64,000 nt of DNA from Tetragonia tetragonoides. Lineage: Eukaryota; Streptophyta; Magnoliopsida; Caryophyllales; Aizoaceae. Position numbers and translations under genes: made by a program. Location of the stretch: the NCBI GenBank assembly GCA_038025085.1, contig CM076142.1, positions 32,828,001-32,892,000 of the forward strand, read 5' to 3'. Under the pieces are notes generated by a model, which was given only the letters and a program-made list of their open reading frames with translations, was not told the DNA's origin and did not search any database. Within the stretch, counting starts at the first letter, position 1, and every line of letters begins with the position of its first letter. Positions 54,606 through 64,000 of the stretch are shown here, one piece after another.

Positions 54606-56121
54606 CTAGCTAGGCTCATCAAGTTTCACTCGTACTTTTGGAGCCCATCTTTCCCTACCATAGATATAAGAGGCCTCGTGACCATTGGGCCTAGTTGGAG
54701 CTACTTGGTTGGCCGAGTGGGCCGGATTCTTCCTCTTCTTGGATTGGGCCTTTGCCTTACCTTTGCCCTTACCCTTAGTTTGGGGCTTGGAAGGTCTAGT
54801 TGGCCTATCAATGGGAGTTATCCTTACACCGCTTGGCTCATCATATTTGTGGGCTTTGAACAACTCTTTTTCCTCTTCTAGGAGCCTTTGGTTGACTTGG
54901 TGGTCACCACTCCAAATCCATTCCTCATAAAAGCTAGATAACCCGTTTGAATGCGGGTATATCGGCTTAGCCCACACTTGGCGACGGTTCTAGTGCCGTT
55001 TCCAATTAGACACCCAGGAGGATGTTAAGGGTCTTTGGCAAGGAGGTTCACAACTTACATTCGGAATCCTTTGCCTTAAGCCATATTGGCGGAGGAGGCG
55101 GTTCGGTAAGGAGAATGTAAAAGTATACAAACCAATGATTCTCGTAAAGGGCACATTCTCACTACATCCTACAAATTTGGTGGTACGCCACCACGGGACG
55201 AACCAAGCCGGTTGGATGTCGGTGTAGATATAAGCTATACACTCCTCCCGAGAAGATTCAGAGAATTTTCGGCGCCTCGCCAGGAAGTGCTTAGGGAGGA
55301 ACTTCCTAGTGTTAATAGGAGCCTCAAGCAAGTGGAGTCTCTCTTGAAGCCATATCTACACAAAAACAACAAAAGAAAAAAATTCAAGTCAATACAAGAT
55401 GAGAATTTCACCAAATAAAGTTAAATCCACAAAGATTAAGGCTTTGTCACAAAACTTACTTGAAAGAGTAAAGGGCTCCCGGTAAAGGACTCTTGAGGAT
55501 TGATCTTGAGCCTATCTAAATCAAGGATTGTCTCTCCCACGACCAAGTGCATAGGAGAGCTATCCCATTGAATTTGCTCAGTCATCCTAAGAAGACAAGC
55601 TTTGCCCCTATTGATGGTCAACTTCTTTTCGGAGGGATAAGAGCATCTTCTTTACCACCAACGAACAAATAACGATGGAGGAGGCCAAATACAAAGGGAC
55701 GTTTCTTGTACCTCATATCCATCGCATCGTGGGCCCTAGAGGTGAAGAAAGACACGAGCTTGGCAAGATCAACATCCTCGCCATGAAGCACTTGACCTGC
55801 GTGACTGGGAGACAACCCGAGGTACCTCTGAAAATCACCCACAAAAGCGTTCCCTAAGTAAGGAACAGCGGGAGGGCTTTCTGTTGGAATGCCAATGATA
55901 TTGGAGAACTCCTCCACCAACGGGCACATCTCATGAGCGCGAAAACGGAAAACATGGAACTTAGGGTCCCAAAACTCAATGAAAGCATGAAGAAAGTCCC
56001 ACAAAATCTTAACTTGTTGGAGGTGAAAGAAGTCATTAAGATGAAAAGGGGTTAGCTCTAATCTCTCCTCTACCGCCATGGAAGCTAACCAAGCATCAAA
56101 GACATCATCAAAGTTCACCAT
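54606..56121 (-). pseudogene. Antisense gene 2 of element A: PMD-like/DUF7745-like, with an intron
   Basis: Starts MVNFDDVFDAWLASM at 56121. An upstream in-frame ATG at 56172 is possible, but homology favours 56121. Core: FWDPKFHVFRFRAHEMCP and LVEEFSNIIGIPTESPPAVP. Exon 1 ends after SPLLFQ at 55460, the intron runs 55459-55356 (GTAAGT..TGTAG, 104 bp, phase 0), and exon 2 begins IWLQERLHLLEAP. Then WFVPWWRTTKFVGCSE, RLLRQYGLRQRIP and a Lys-rich tail (KGKGKGKAKAQSKKRK) follow. Breaks are a frameshift near 55630 and a TAG near 54988. F1 copies have the same protein without the intron. Confidence 0.78.
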
Positions 56122-56951
56122 GGTTAAGATTAAGGATTCTCTCTCAAGGGATTTTCTCTCTCTAGGGCTCAAAGTAAGTGGTAAGAAGAGAAGAGAAGGA
56201 AACCCGATTATTTAGAGGCCACTGTTGGATTCTTGTCGAAAAATTAAGGAAATTCAGACAACTGACGAAAAAGGGGCCAGCGGCCTCGCAGCTAGACCGG
56301 ACGACTTAGCCGTGAGGCTGAGCGGCTGAGCCGCTTCAGCAATCAGCTTGACCGCTGGGACAAGCGGCCAAACCTCTAGCCCAAGCGGCAAGCGCTGGAG
56401 CTCTAGCACAGCCGCTAGGAGCTCTAGCGGTCACCCTGTATAGGTGCCTGGTGTGCTATATCGCGAGAGGCATCGGTCTACCCGACCCCACCGTTTGATC
56501 GAGCTCTACGTTCCTAATCCCCAATTGGACAGATTTTGGAAGCCTTCCTTTATATTTTTCTTACCTTAATTTTGGCTCTTGCCACTTTTCTATTTATTCT
56601 CTTTTTATTTTCTTCCCTTCTTTTTTATTTTGATAATCAAGTTCCACTTTTATTCCTTTTATTTTCTGATTCTTTATTTTCTTTATTAATATTTTCCCCT
56701 CTTAATTATCTTTTCCTATTTTATGTTTTCTTTACTTTATTTTTTATTTTCGGGGAAGGGGTACCCCAAATGTGCTAAATTCTCGGGAATCCTAAATTCC
56801 CGAATGTCGTGATTTGTGATTTCCCATTCGGAAATTAGATGATTAAATTCACATATGGGCATTTGCGTGATATTTTTGTGTGTGAATAAAATGCAATATT
56901 TATAGAAGGTTTAATACAAGCCCGAAGGTTCGAAGTGCACTACAACAAATA
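56122..56951 (-). promoter_or_regulatory. Promoter region of antisense gene 2 and 3' flank of gene 1 (element A)
   Basis: 56275-56450 is a GC-rich block with AAGCGGCCAA, AGCCGCTAGGAGCTC and, on the minus strand, CCAGGCACCTATACAGG, which is close to CCAGGCGCCTATACAGG in the U3 of LTR A (26769-26785). CTAAATAAT on the minus strand near 56207 is a weak TATA. 56530-56760 is a T-rich stretch without a supported gene. Confidence 0.5.
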
Positions 56952-59246
56952 TCACTGGCCATCTTCGCCAGTACTCGGACCCGCCTGAGACGACTCTCCG
57001 GGTCCACTCGATGATGGAGCACCTGAAGGACTGGGCTGAGATATCGCCCAAGCTCTAGGGTCGAAAGCAAATAATGAACCCGTCAAGTAAACGGGATCCA
57101 GTGAATGACGCGATGGCTCCAACATGCCGGGATAGCCGCCATACCCTGTACTCTCCTGACTACAAGAACCCCTTGGAGGAATTGGAGGATACATGAGCAT
57201 ATGATAGGCTGGATACCCCATTTAGGGAGGCGGTGCAGGCTACTACGGAAGATAAGGCACTTGGGATGAGTTCCCCGTTTCCCCTCTAGCTCGAGGCGTC
57301 TCTTGATGCACCTCCGTACTCTCCTGCCTAGGAAGAGGACACTGCGGTGTAGACATCGACTCCGGAGTACGAATAACTGGAGGCCTGGGAGGCCTCACCA
57401 CGGGAACAGGCTGCGAAATAAGCCCAAGGTCAGAATGTTACAAAAATTCAAATCAAGCACTATTACTTGAAATGAACATACCTCTCGAACGTCGGACCGA
57501 CGACTCGTGCATGCACTCCGAGACATGAATCTGGAAATCAAATTCTTAAACGCATGCATGCCCCTATAGATCTTCCGCGTCTCAGCAGAATCCAACTGTG
57601 CACATAAGGAAAACAGTCAGAATAAATACAAAGGAAACATCGCAAATTACAATAGATTCTCACTTACCCCCCTACAACCAGCTGGTAGAGGCAATCCCTC
57701 AACCTCCTCATCAGGGCCACCAAACTCAGGAATCATTATAACCCGAGGAGGCTCGTTAGCTCCTGTATAACCCACCGGCATGGCAGGTGGAGTAGGGCAC
57801 GAAGAAGAAGCAGTCGCATGAGACGTCGAAGAACTCGCAGCACTCTGCAAATAAAGACTCAAAAATATTAGACGCATTTCTAAATTTCCAAATATAATTA
57901 GGAAACAAGGTACATTACTTACCGGGTCAGTAGAGAAGTTGGGGCACAACCGAGCCTCATCAAACTCGGTATATGCCACCATGAGATCCACCCCAGGGTC
58001 AGCTGGAAGCAAATACTCAAGGGCACTCGCCCCAACAGTAGCCGTCCTCACCTGCTCCATGGTAAGGTGACAAACGTAAAGCATAGAATCCGGACGATCC
58101 AAAGGAACCCTCGGAGCCGGAAGGTCGGAGAAAGTCTGCCTAATCAGTCTCTCTCCCAAAAACCCCTCAAAACCGAAAAGGACCCTCAATAAGGATCCTC
58201 CTCTGGTCATACTCTCGAGCACCCAAAAATCTGTCCGAGAGACCTAGGAGGTAATCCGTCCAGGGGAACCAGTCGACCTACAAAAGTAAAGAATGAGCAC
58301 ACAAAAGGATATGAGGACGAAAAAAGCACAAAAGATAATCACTTACATCCTGAGCGGTCAAGGGATATATTGCCTCCCTAAGGGCGTGCATCGTAGTACA
58401 TGGACAATATGCCCGTCCCCTCCAGGTCTGCATCGCTGGAAAGGACAAATCCCCTGTCTCTAGAAGCGGGGCAAGGTCGGAGAAATTCTCATAAAACCAA
58501 ATCTAAGACATGAAAAGCACATGTATTAGGCACAAGTAAAAAGGCAAATACACAAAGTATGAGAGGGGTAAAAGGAAATTACCTCCATAACCTTCCAATA
58601 ACCAACCAAGGAGACGCGAGACGCGCATTCCTCTCCATTGAGGCGCCTGGACTGCCTCAAGCACCGAAGAAGATAGGAGTATGCGGGAAGACCCCAGTTG
58701 TACTCCGCAACCCTATCCAAATCTCGCAAGCACGGGAAATTGCGAACATGGTACCTACTAGCTTTATCCGAAAAGACGGAACAAGCTAAAACATAGGCCA
58801 AGAAAAGGCGAGCGTGCTGCTCTGCCGTGACCTTCTTCAACTTCCTCGGGGTTGGTCAAGAACTGGACCATAACGTCATTCCTGTCATACTCCCTACCAT
58901 TCCAGTTGGCCCCAAAACGGCCAAACATCTCCACCATAAGATTCGTACTTACATCTCCATAAGTAAGAGGGATACCGGTGTAAGGGAGCACGGAAATGAG
59001 ACCAAACTCGAAAGGGGTGATCATGATCTCACCTATGGGAAAATGAAAAGTACTGGTACTATCCCAGTACCGCTCCGCAAGAACTCTAACAAGCAAGCGG
59101 TCGGAGCGCTCAGCAGAAGCAATGGACGCTAAAAAGTGACCGAAGCCACAACGCTCCACAATAGCGTCGACCAAAGGAGTTACGTACCTATGGGCTTTCT
59201 CGATACCCGAAAGGCTACCGTAACCCCGCGTGGCAGTGTCGACATC
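56952..59246 (-). pseudogene. Antisense gene 1 of element A: PMD protein, exons 2-7
   Basis: The 5'-most visible exon begins at 59246 after TTGTATAG. It encodes the PMD signature: ERYWDSTSTFHFPIGEIMIT, PFEFGLISVLPYTGIPL, LRDLDRVAEYNWGLPAYSYL and VSLVGYWKVME. Later exons: IWFYENFSDLAPLL (about 58500), WFPWTDYLLG and the GFLGERLIRQTF region (about 57925-58240), SAASSSTSHATASSSCPTPP to LPAGCRG (about 57670-57845), SAETRKIYRGMHAFKNLISR (about 57480-57595), and a Pro/Ser-rich last exon to TGA at 56952. Donors GTAAGT or GTATGT are visible at each edge. Exon 1 is missing, because the preceding intron runs into E3 at 59487. Stops are scattered, for example two in the last exon near 57235-57245. Confidence 0.77.
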
Positions 59247-59486
59247 CTATACAACATAATAATTGCAAAGACAATTAGCTAGGTGATCCTAGTAATAACT
59301 ACTAGTCTCCGGTTTAGTCCTAAATTTTTACAACTCGTAAAATTTAGCATTTTAGCTAAACCAATATGAAAAGAGTGAATTGTAAAGAGAACGAATTTCA
59401 CACAAGTTTATTCTCCATAAATATACTCAAAAAAATAATAATAAGAAACTTCATTCAAGTTTATTTTCACAAAATATATATAATTG
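59247..59486 (-). other. Remainder of intron 1 of antisense gene 1 (element A)
   Basis: AT-rich sequence upstream of the exon 2 acceptor, ending at AATTG (59482-59486), the candidate left target duplication of E3. Exon 1 and the 3' LTR of element A would lie beyond E3, outside the window. Confidence 0.45.
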
Positions 59487-59535
59487 TGTAGACGCCAAAA
59501 AAGGGCCTTCAGATTTCTCTGGGGATTTATTTACA
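59487..59535 (+). repeat. Remnant of the E3 5' LTR
   Basis: Only the first 33 bp or so of the F1 LTR remain, joined through CTGGGGATTTATTT (a copy of post-PBS sequence) to ACA at the LTR end. About 1.2 kb of LTR is missing. Confidence 0.75.
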
Positions 59536-59536
59536 G

Positions 59537-59554
59537 TGGCGACTTCACTAGGGA
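59537..59554 (+). other. Primer binding site of E3
   Basis: TGGCGACTTCACTAGGGA, one mismatch to E1. Confidence 0.7.
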
Positions 59555-60620
59555 TTTATTTAAGAGGGTGAGACTTGAAAGTCAAGTTTGCTTCATTGTT
59601 TAATAACATGTTCCATATTTTGCATCATTTGCATGTGCTTTGGCACAATTTTTGACCCTTATCAACCCTCAAGGAAGTTTGTGTCACAATTCGTAGACAA
59701 CCCGTATATCTAAAGGAATATACAGTTGTCCTATTGTGCAAGTCAACGCTTCCTCACCCATGACTCATCAATCCTTGTTGATGGAAAGAATTACAATAGA
59801 TGTGTCGACCATCCGCCAAACGGAAATTGTAATTTGGCGTGGTAACCTCACAGGAGCCAAAAATCCTTTAGCTCGCATCCATGCATTCGCTTGCTTGTTG
59901 TGCATACGTCGTTGTAACGCCCGTCTGATCATGTGTTTGCATGTAAACTGCGTTGTTATAATGCCTGCTTGAATACATGATTATCGTGATTATGTGCCAA
60001 CATGTACTTACGTGCTAGGAGCCTTTTCTTTTATTTTTAGCTAGTTCCTAATGCCCAAAGATGGTGCGAGAATTCAATTCAATGAACATTCATCATTTTC
60101 CCGATGATATATTCTAAAAGTCATGAACAATTTTCTAGGATCTTTTAGCTAAAAAAATAAAAAAATAAAGAGTTCGTCTCCCAATTTCCCCTCTCGCTTT
60201 CTCTATTTTATTATTTTTCTTTTTTGATGTAATTCAGATTTGGTCCAAAAAAAAAGAAAAAATCAAAAACAAAACAAAAAATTGCCGAAAAACAAAAAAT
60301 ATCGATAAAAAACAAAAAAACAAAGACCAAAGTTCTTTTTATTTTATTTTCTCCCATTTTCCATTTTCTTTGAGTCAAAAAAAAAAAAAAATAGGATAGT
60401 CCACCTTTTTCTATTTTATTATTTTCATTCATTGACTTTATTTTTCTTTAAAATTAGGGAAAATTTGGTCATTTAGGCTTGAGGACCTTTTTTTTAATAT
60501 AGGATAATGTGTTTTTCTATATTTGGGTCAACTTTTTTAGATGAGAGTCCCGTGGTCCCTTTTTCATGTTACTAAATGCTCCGTGCTTCCTATTCAGGAT
60601 AGGATCCAAAAAAGAAGGAT
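59555..60620 (+). other. E3 leader region
   Basis: Homologous to the E1 and E2 leaders. Hairpin 1 is at 59697-59729, and the splice context TTACTAAATG then TATTCAG ends at 60597. A-rich homopolymers lie at 60240-60400. Confidence 0.6.
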
Positions 60621-61971
60621 TTGGCTAGGGTTTGGTTCACTTTTCTGCCACGCATTGATTCAACCCAATTTGATCACACCATGATCAGAACAATTCAGGA
60701 GTATTTGGTTGAGATGACTGACCGGACTAATAGGTTGGAAGCCGACATCACCAACATTAAGTCAAGACATTTGTGGGATACACAAATGTTTGTCCATTCG
60801 TCTGAAAATCGGAAATCCGTGACTCCGGGAAAGCCTGATCCTGCTCCTCAAGGGTCAGAAAAGAAACATAAGGGTGACGCGTCTTCCTCCAATGTCTCAT
60901 CAAGGGAATACTACATGCCCCGGAGTAAGCCGAATATGGACTTCTCTCCATTGGGAATAGCTCTCAGCACGACTTTCGAGAGATTAGTGGACAAAGACAT
61001 AATCCGACCCATAGGTCCCACTTCAGAACCATGTACCAAGGGCCGTAACTGGAAAGAAGGCGATTACTGCAAGTATCATCAAGGGAAAGGGCATGACACG
61101 AATGACTGTTGGGCCCTTAAATACATCATCCAAGACAAGATAGACAATGGCACTCTACCATTAAGCCCAAAGCTGAAGAAACCGAATGTTTCGGTAACCT
61201 CCTGGGTGCTATCAACCATACTGCAATTGAGGAGCCCCAAGATTACTCTCACCTGATTCATGGTGAGGAAACCACCTTGATTTCCCAAAAATCCTATGAA
61301 GAAGAACCAGGCATGAGAGTCGACGAAACAGTGGATGACAAAAGTCAAATACAAGAAAGCATGGCTCGTATAATAAAAGGGATACAAGAGATAAGAAAGA
61401 AGGTTGACATTCTAGATGAACACACCTCCAAGCCCAAGAGCGCGGTCATCTTGACCAAAGAAGAAGCTTGGTGGCGCCAAGATGTCCTTTATCACAAAAT
61501 GTCCAAATACGGGTATCTTTGTCCAAGGACCCCCACATCAAAACTCCTTCCAAAATATGGGAATCCATTTCTAAGTTGTACCTACTGCCCGGCTGAAGGA
61601 CATCACATCAATCAGTGCAGGCGCTTTAAGAGGCTAGTCATGCGTTTCATTGACCAAGGGATAATGTGGCCACCTTACACTTGGACAGTCAGCTGGTATC
61701 GTCATAGTCAAGAAAAGTACACCCCTCTCTTTGCACCAATGGAAGAAGTTATGAACGCGCCAGTATGGAGGGGATCCAACCCCACATCCCTTTGGAAGAG
61801 GCCAAGTCAGAACCAGGAGAAAACCGACCCTATTGCAAGTATCATCGAGTCTTCGGGCACCAAACAGATGACTGCCTATGCCTAAAAGAAGACATCCAAG
61901 ATGTCATTGATAGAGGAGAGGTTCCGCCGCCATTAAGAGATGGCAATATGGAGGAGGAAGCCTGGAACTAG
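60621..61971 (+). pseudogene. E3 shortened gag with extra zinc knuckles, no protease
   Basis: From about 60680 the frame encodes a coiled-coil-like MIRTIQEYLVEMTDRTNRLE, then jumps to the late gag region (MDFSPLGIALSTTFERLVDK) and the knuckle CKYHQGKGHDTNDC (about 61069). After a frameshift near 61195 come DEHTSKPKSAVILTKEEAWW, a CTYCPAEGHHINQC knuckle (about 61580) and CKYHRVFGHQTDDC (about 61832), ending AWN and TAG at 61969-61971. The gag core and all protease motifs seen in E1 and E2 are gone. Confidence 0.82.
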
Positions 61972-62359
61972 TGGGTTATCCGCAGAAGTTAGAGGAACCG
62001 AGTCTGAGTCCCTAAGTTTTGACGAGTTAGGATCTTAGCTAAATCTCTAGGTTGAGTCTAGAATAGGGAATGTTCCCTCTTTTACGTTTCTTTCTAAGTC
62101 TAGTTTCTTTTTGATGGGAATTAGAGACCCTCTTCTCTAAAGTCATGTGTGCTTATCTCTTTTTGCAAATCAATAAAAGTTCCTCTTGCTCATTTCTTTC
62201 TTTGTTTATCTATTGATAAATCCAATGAATATAAAGTTGCACAAATCATTAACTAACCAATTTAAGCAATGTAAGTAAGCTTCGCAAAGCAAGAATGTAG
62301 ATTTTCACTTTTACAGGAATTTGGGTGGCTGAACTCTCTCAACCATGCCGCTCCACCAA
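61972..62359 (+). other. E3 non-coding segment before integrase
   Basis: Matches 5681-6079 and 33450-33825, with ATTAACTAACC and a 3' splice-site-like CACTTTTACAG ending at 62316. Confidence 0.65.
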
Positions 62360-63492
62360 GGAGAAGCGAGCCAACCTTTTGCAAGAACCTCGACACAGAA
62401 ATGACTTTGGCTCCGATAGAAGAAGATCCTTGGTACCAAGACGTCTTCAACTACATCACCAACGGCATATACCCTCAAGACGCGCCCCTAAAAGCTCAAC
62501 GGGCCATCCGTCTCTTAGTGGCGCAATACATAGAATACAAAGGGGTTCTTTACAAAAAGTCCCACAACGGGGTCAACCTCAGATGCGTGAACTCCGAAGA
62601 AGCCGCAGAGATTATGGACGAGGTACACAATGGTGTGTGCGGACCGCACGTGAATGGTCGAATGCTCTCTAGAAAGGTCCTACGACTGGGATACTACTGA
62701 ACTACTATGAAAAGGGATTGCTACGACTATGTCAACAAGTGCGAGAAATGCCAGATATATGCCAACCTGCAGCATATGCCACCTTCGATGCTCCACAACT
62801 TCACATCCCCTTCGCCGTTTTCCGCATGGGGAATTGATATTATTGGTAAGATCAGCCCAAAAGGTTCTGGAGGACATGAGTACATCCTGGTAGCCATAGA
62901 CTATTTTACCAAATGGGTCGAAGCCCAATCCTATGCCGTCCTTACCTCCAAACAAGTGTCAAAATTCATAAGGAACAACATCATTTGCTGATACGGCGTT
63001 CCACATGAAATCATCAGTGACCATGGTTCCCATTTCAAAGCCGAAACAGCCACCCTCCTCAAAAGCTACAAAATCCAGCACCACAAATCATCGCGTTACC
63101 GTCCCCAAACAAATCGCGCAGTAGAAGCCGCCAACAAGAACCTCAAGACTATCATTGAAAAGATGATAGAAAACTACAAAGATTGGTCCATCAAACTTCC
63201 ATTTGCCCTTTGGGGGTATAGGACATCCATAAGATCCTTTGCGGAAGCAACACCGTATTCCATAATCTATGGAATGGAAACTGTTCTACCCATAGCAGTC
63301 CAACTTCCCTCCATGCGCAAAGCCTTAGAGGGTGAAATTCCTAAAACCCAATGGTTACAAGCCCGCTACGAAGAGCTCATGTTCACGGATGAAAGACGCC
63401 TACGGGCCTTAGACCATTCCCACATGTACCAACAACGCATGGCAAGAGCATTCAACAAAAAAGGTTCGACCTCGGAATTTAAAGGAAAGGGA
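62360..63492 (+). pseudogene. E3 integrase, broken and truncated
   Basis: N domain (VHNG, GPHVNG, NKCEKCQ), core with WGIDIIGKI, ISDHGSHF and AVEAANKN, so the acidic triad is kept. TGA stops at about 62698 (Trp codon) and 62989 (Arg codon), RPQTNRAVEAA instead of TNGAVEAA, and a frameshift near 63463. Cut at 63495 before the GPY/F module by the next insertion. Confidence 0.86.
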
Positions 63493-63495
63493 TTT

Positions 63496-64000
63496 TGTAG
63501 CATTCCGAAAATCTAAACTCAATTATTAAACTAAAATAGTAATTAATTAGCATAAAATTTTTCTATTAGTTTGTTAAGTAGGATTAACGTGTCTAATGCA
63601 TGCACTTATGTCAATAATTTCTAAACTATATGTTAATTTCGTTTTAAACTAAAACCTATTTGATTATTTAACTAAACTATTTGATTTACTTGTTTAATTT
63701 ATGTTTACGGTTTGCTTAGGCATGATTAGGACTTTGTTTGTGTTGATGACCGAATTAGGGAATGATTAAGCTAGGATTAGCAATTTTCACTTTTTCCTAA
63801 TAAGTTTACTATTCACCTATGCCACCCAAGCACCTTACTTGTCAACATTTCATGTGCTAGCTTTCCACTTGTCAGAAAAAGGCCATGACACCATGTTTCA
63901 CCTTGCTTACTAAGCTAATTGGGAGAACATGCCATGTTCTCTTGTTTGCTAAGTTAACTAAGCTAAGGAAACTACCTAGTAAAAATTATATAAAGGGAAG
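63496..64000 (+). mobile_element. Start of another LTR-like insertion, continues past the window
   Basis: The integrase sequence of E3 stops at GATTT (63491-63495) and new sequence begins TGTAGCATTCCGAAAATC, a TG-starting LTR-like end similar in style to TGTAACACCCC. A TATA-like TATATAAAG is present at 63987-63995 near the window edge. It has no coding sequence and its right end is not visible. Confidence 0.5.

Larger units (their letters stand above)
59487..63495 (+). mobile_element. E3: reduced F1 retrotransposon copy
   Basis: A 5' LTR remnant (the first 33 bp or so, TGTAGACGCC..TTTCTC), then a partly doubled PBS region, an F1 leader, a shortened gag without protease, the usual gap and integrase. 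RT is absent as in E1 and E2. It is cut at 63495 by another insertion, so its 3' half, including any antisense genes, is not visible. Confidence 0.82.

Noticed and set aside
56536..56778. Phe/Leu-rich frame that could look like a membrane protein
   Set aside because: T-rich 3' flank of antisense gene 1; the hydrophobic pattern is a composition effect.
26441..59486. Certain pairing of the LTR at 26441 with the body of A
   Set aside because: Supported by the PBS, the leader position and shared U3 motifs, but the 3' LTR and PPT of A are not in the window, so it is not proven.
1..64000. tRNA, rRNA, CRISPR, bacterial operons or ribosome binding sites
   Set aside because: None seen. The plant retroelement content makes bacterial features irrelevant.

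Overview
The window looks like heterochromatic nuclear DNA of a flowering plant. Nearly all of it is transposable elements nested in one another, and I see no intact ordinary host gene, rRNA, tRNA or CRISPR. The main components are Ty3/gypsy LTR retrotransposons whose features (18-nt PBS beginning TGGCGACTTCACTGGGG, long leaders, two RNase H domains, tandem repeats near the 3' end, extra ORFs after pol) fit the Tat/Ogre-like lineage. The species cannot be named from the sequence.

Layout. (1) 432-15226: element E1 of family F1 (LTR-leader-gag-PR-zinc knuckles-INT-antisense genes-tandem repeats-PPT-LTR), its 3' LTR cut off by (2) 15227-17127, a minus-strand gypsy fragment (gag plus LTR). (3) 17367-22896: an Emigrant/pogo-type TIR element holding a CACTA element (17822-22685, TSD ACC), which holds a TAA-flanked MITE (21482-22070). 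(4) 22968-24142: a second small CACTA element. (5) 24144-26440: a truncated long LTR-like repeat. (6) 26441-59486: element A of a second Tat-like family, F2, broken up by E2 (F1; 28215-42280), by a 3.6-kb LTR-like insertion with TSD CCGGT (45648-49241) and by a Mutator-type MITE (53772-54422). (7) 59487-63495: E3, a reduced F1 copy apparently inserted in an antisense intron of A. (8) 63496-64000: the start of another LTR-like insertion inside E3.

Most interesting biology. Both families carry, between integrase and the 3' LTR, the same two genes in antisense order: an intron-rich plant-mobile-domain (PMD) gene and a second PMD-like or DUF7745-like gene, which in F1 has its own TATA box. Sequences upstream of these antisense genes share GC-rich motifs with the LTR U3 of the same family, in the same orientation relative to transcription. 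The F1 copies keep integrase but lack reverse transcriptase and RNase H at what looks like the same breakpoint, so F1 looks like a mobilised non-autonomous family that still carries this antisense module. F2 copy A has RT and RNase H, but its RT catalytic motif is frameshifted and its integrase has lost a catalytic Asp. All coding regions seen here are degraded, so what is described is a fossil system whose active relatives must lie elsewhere.
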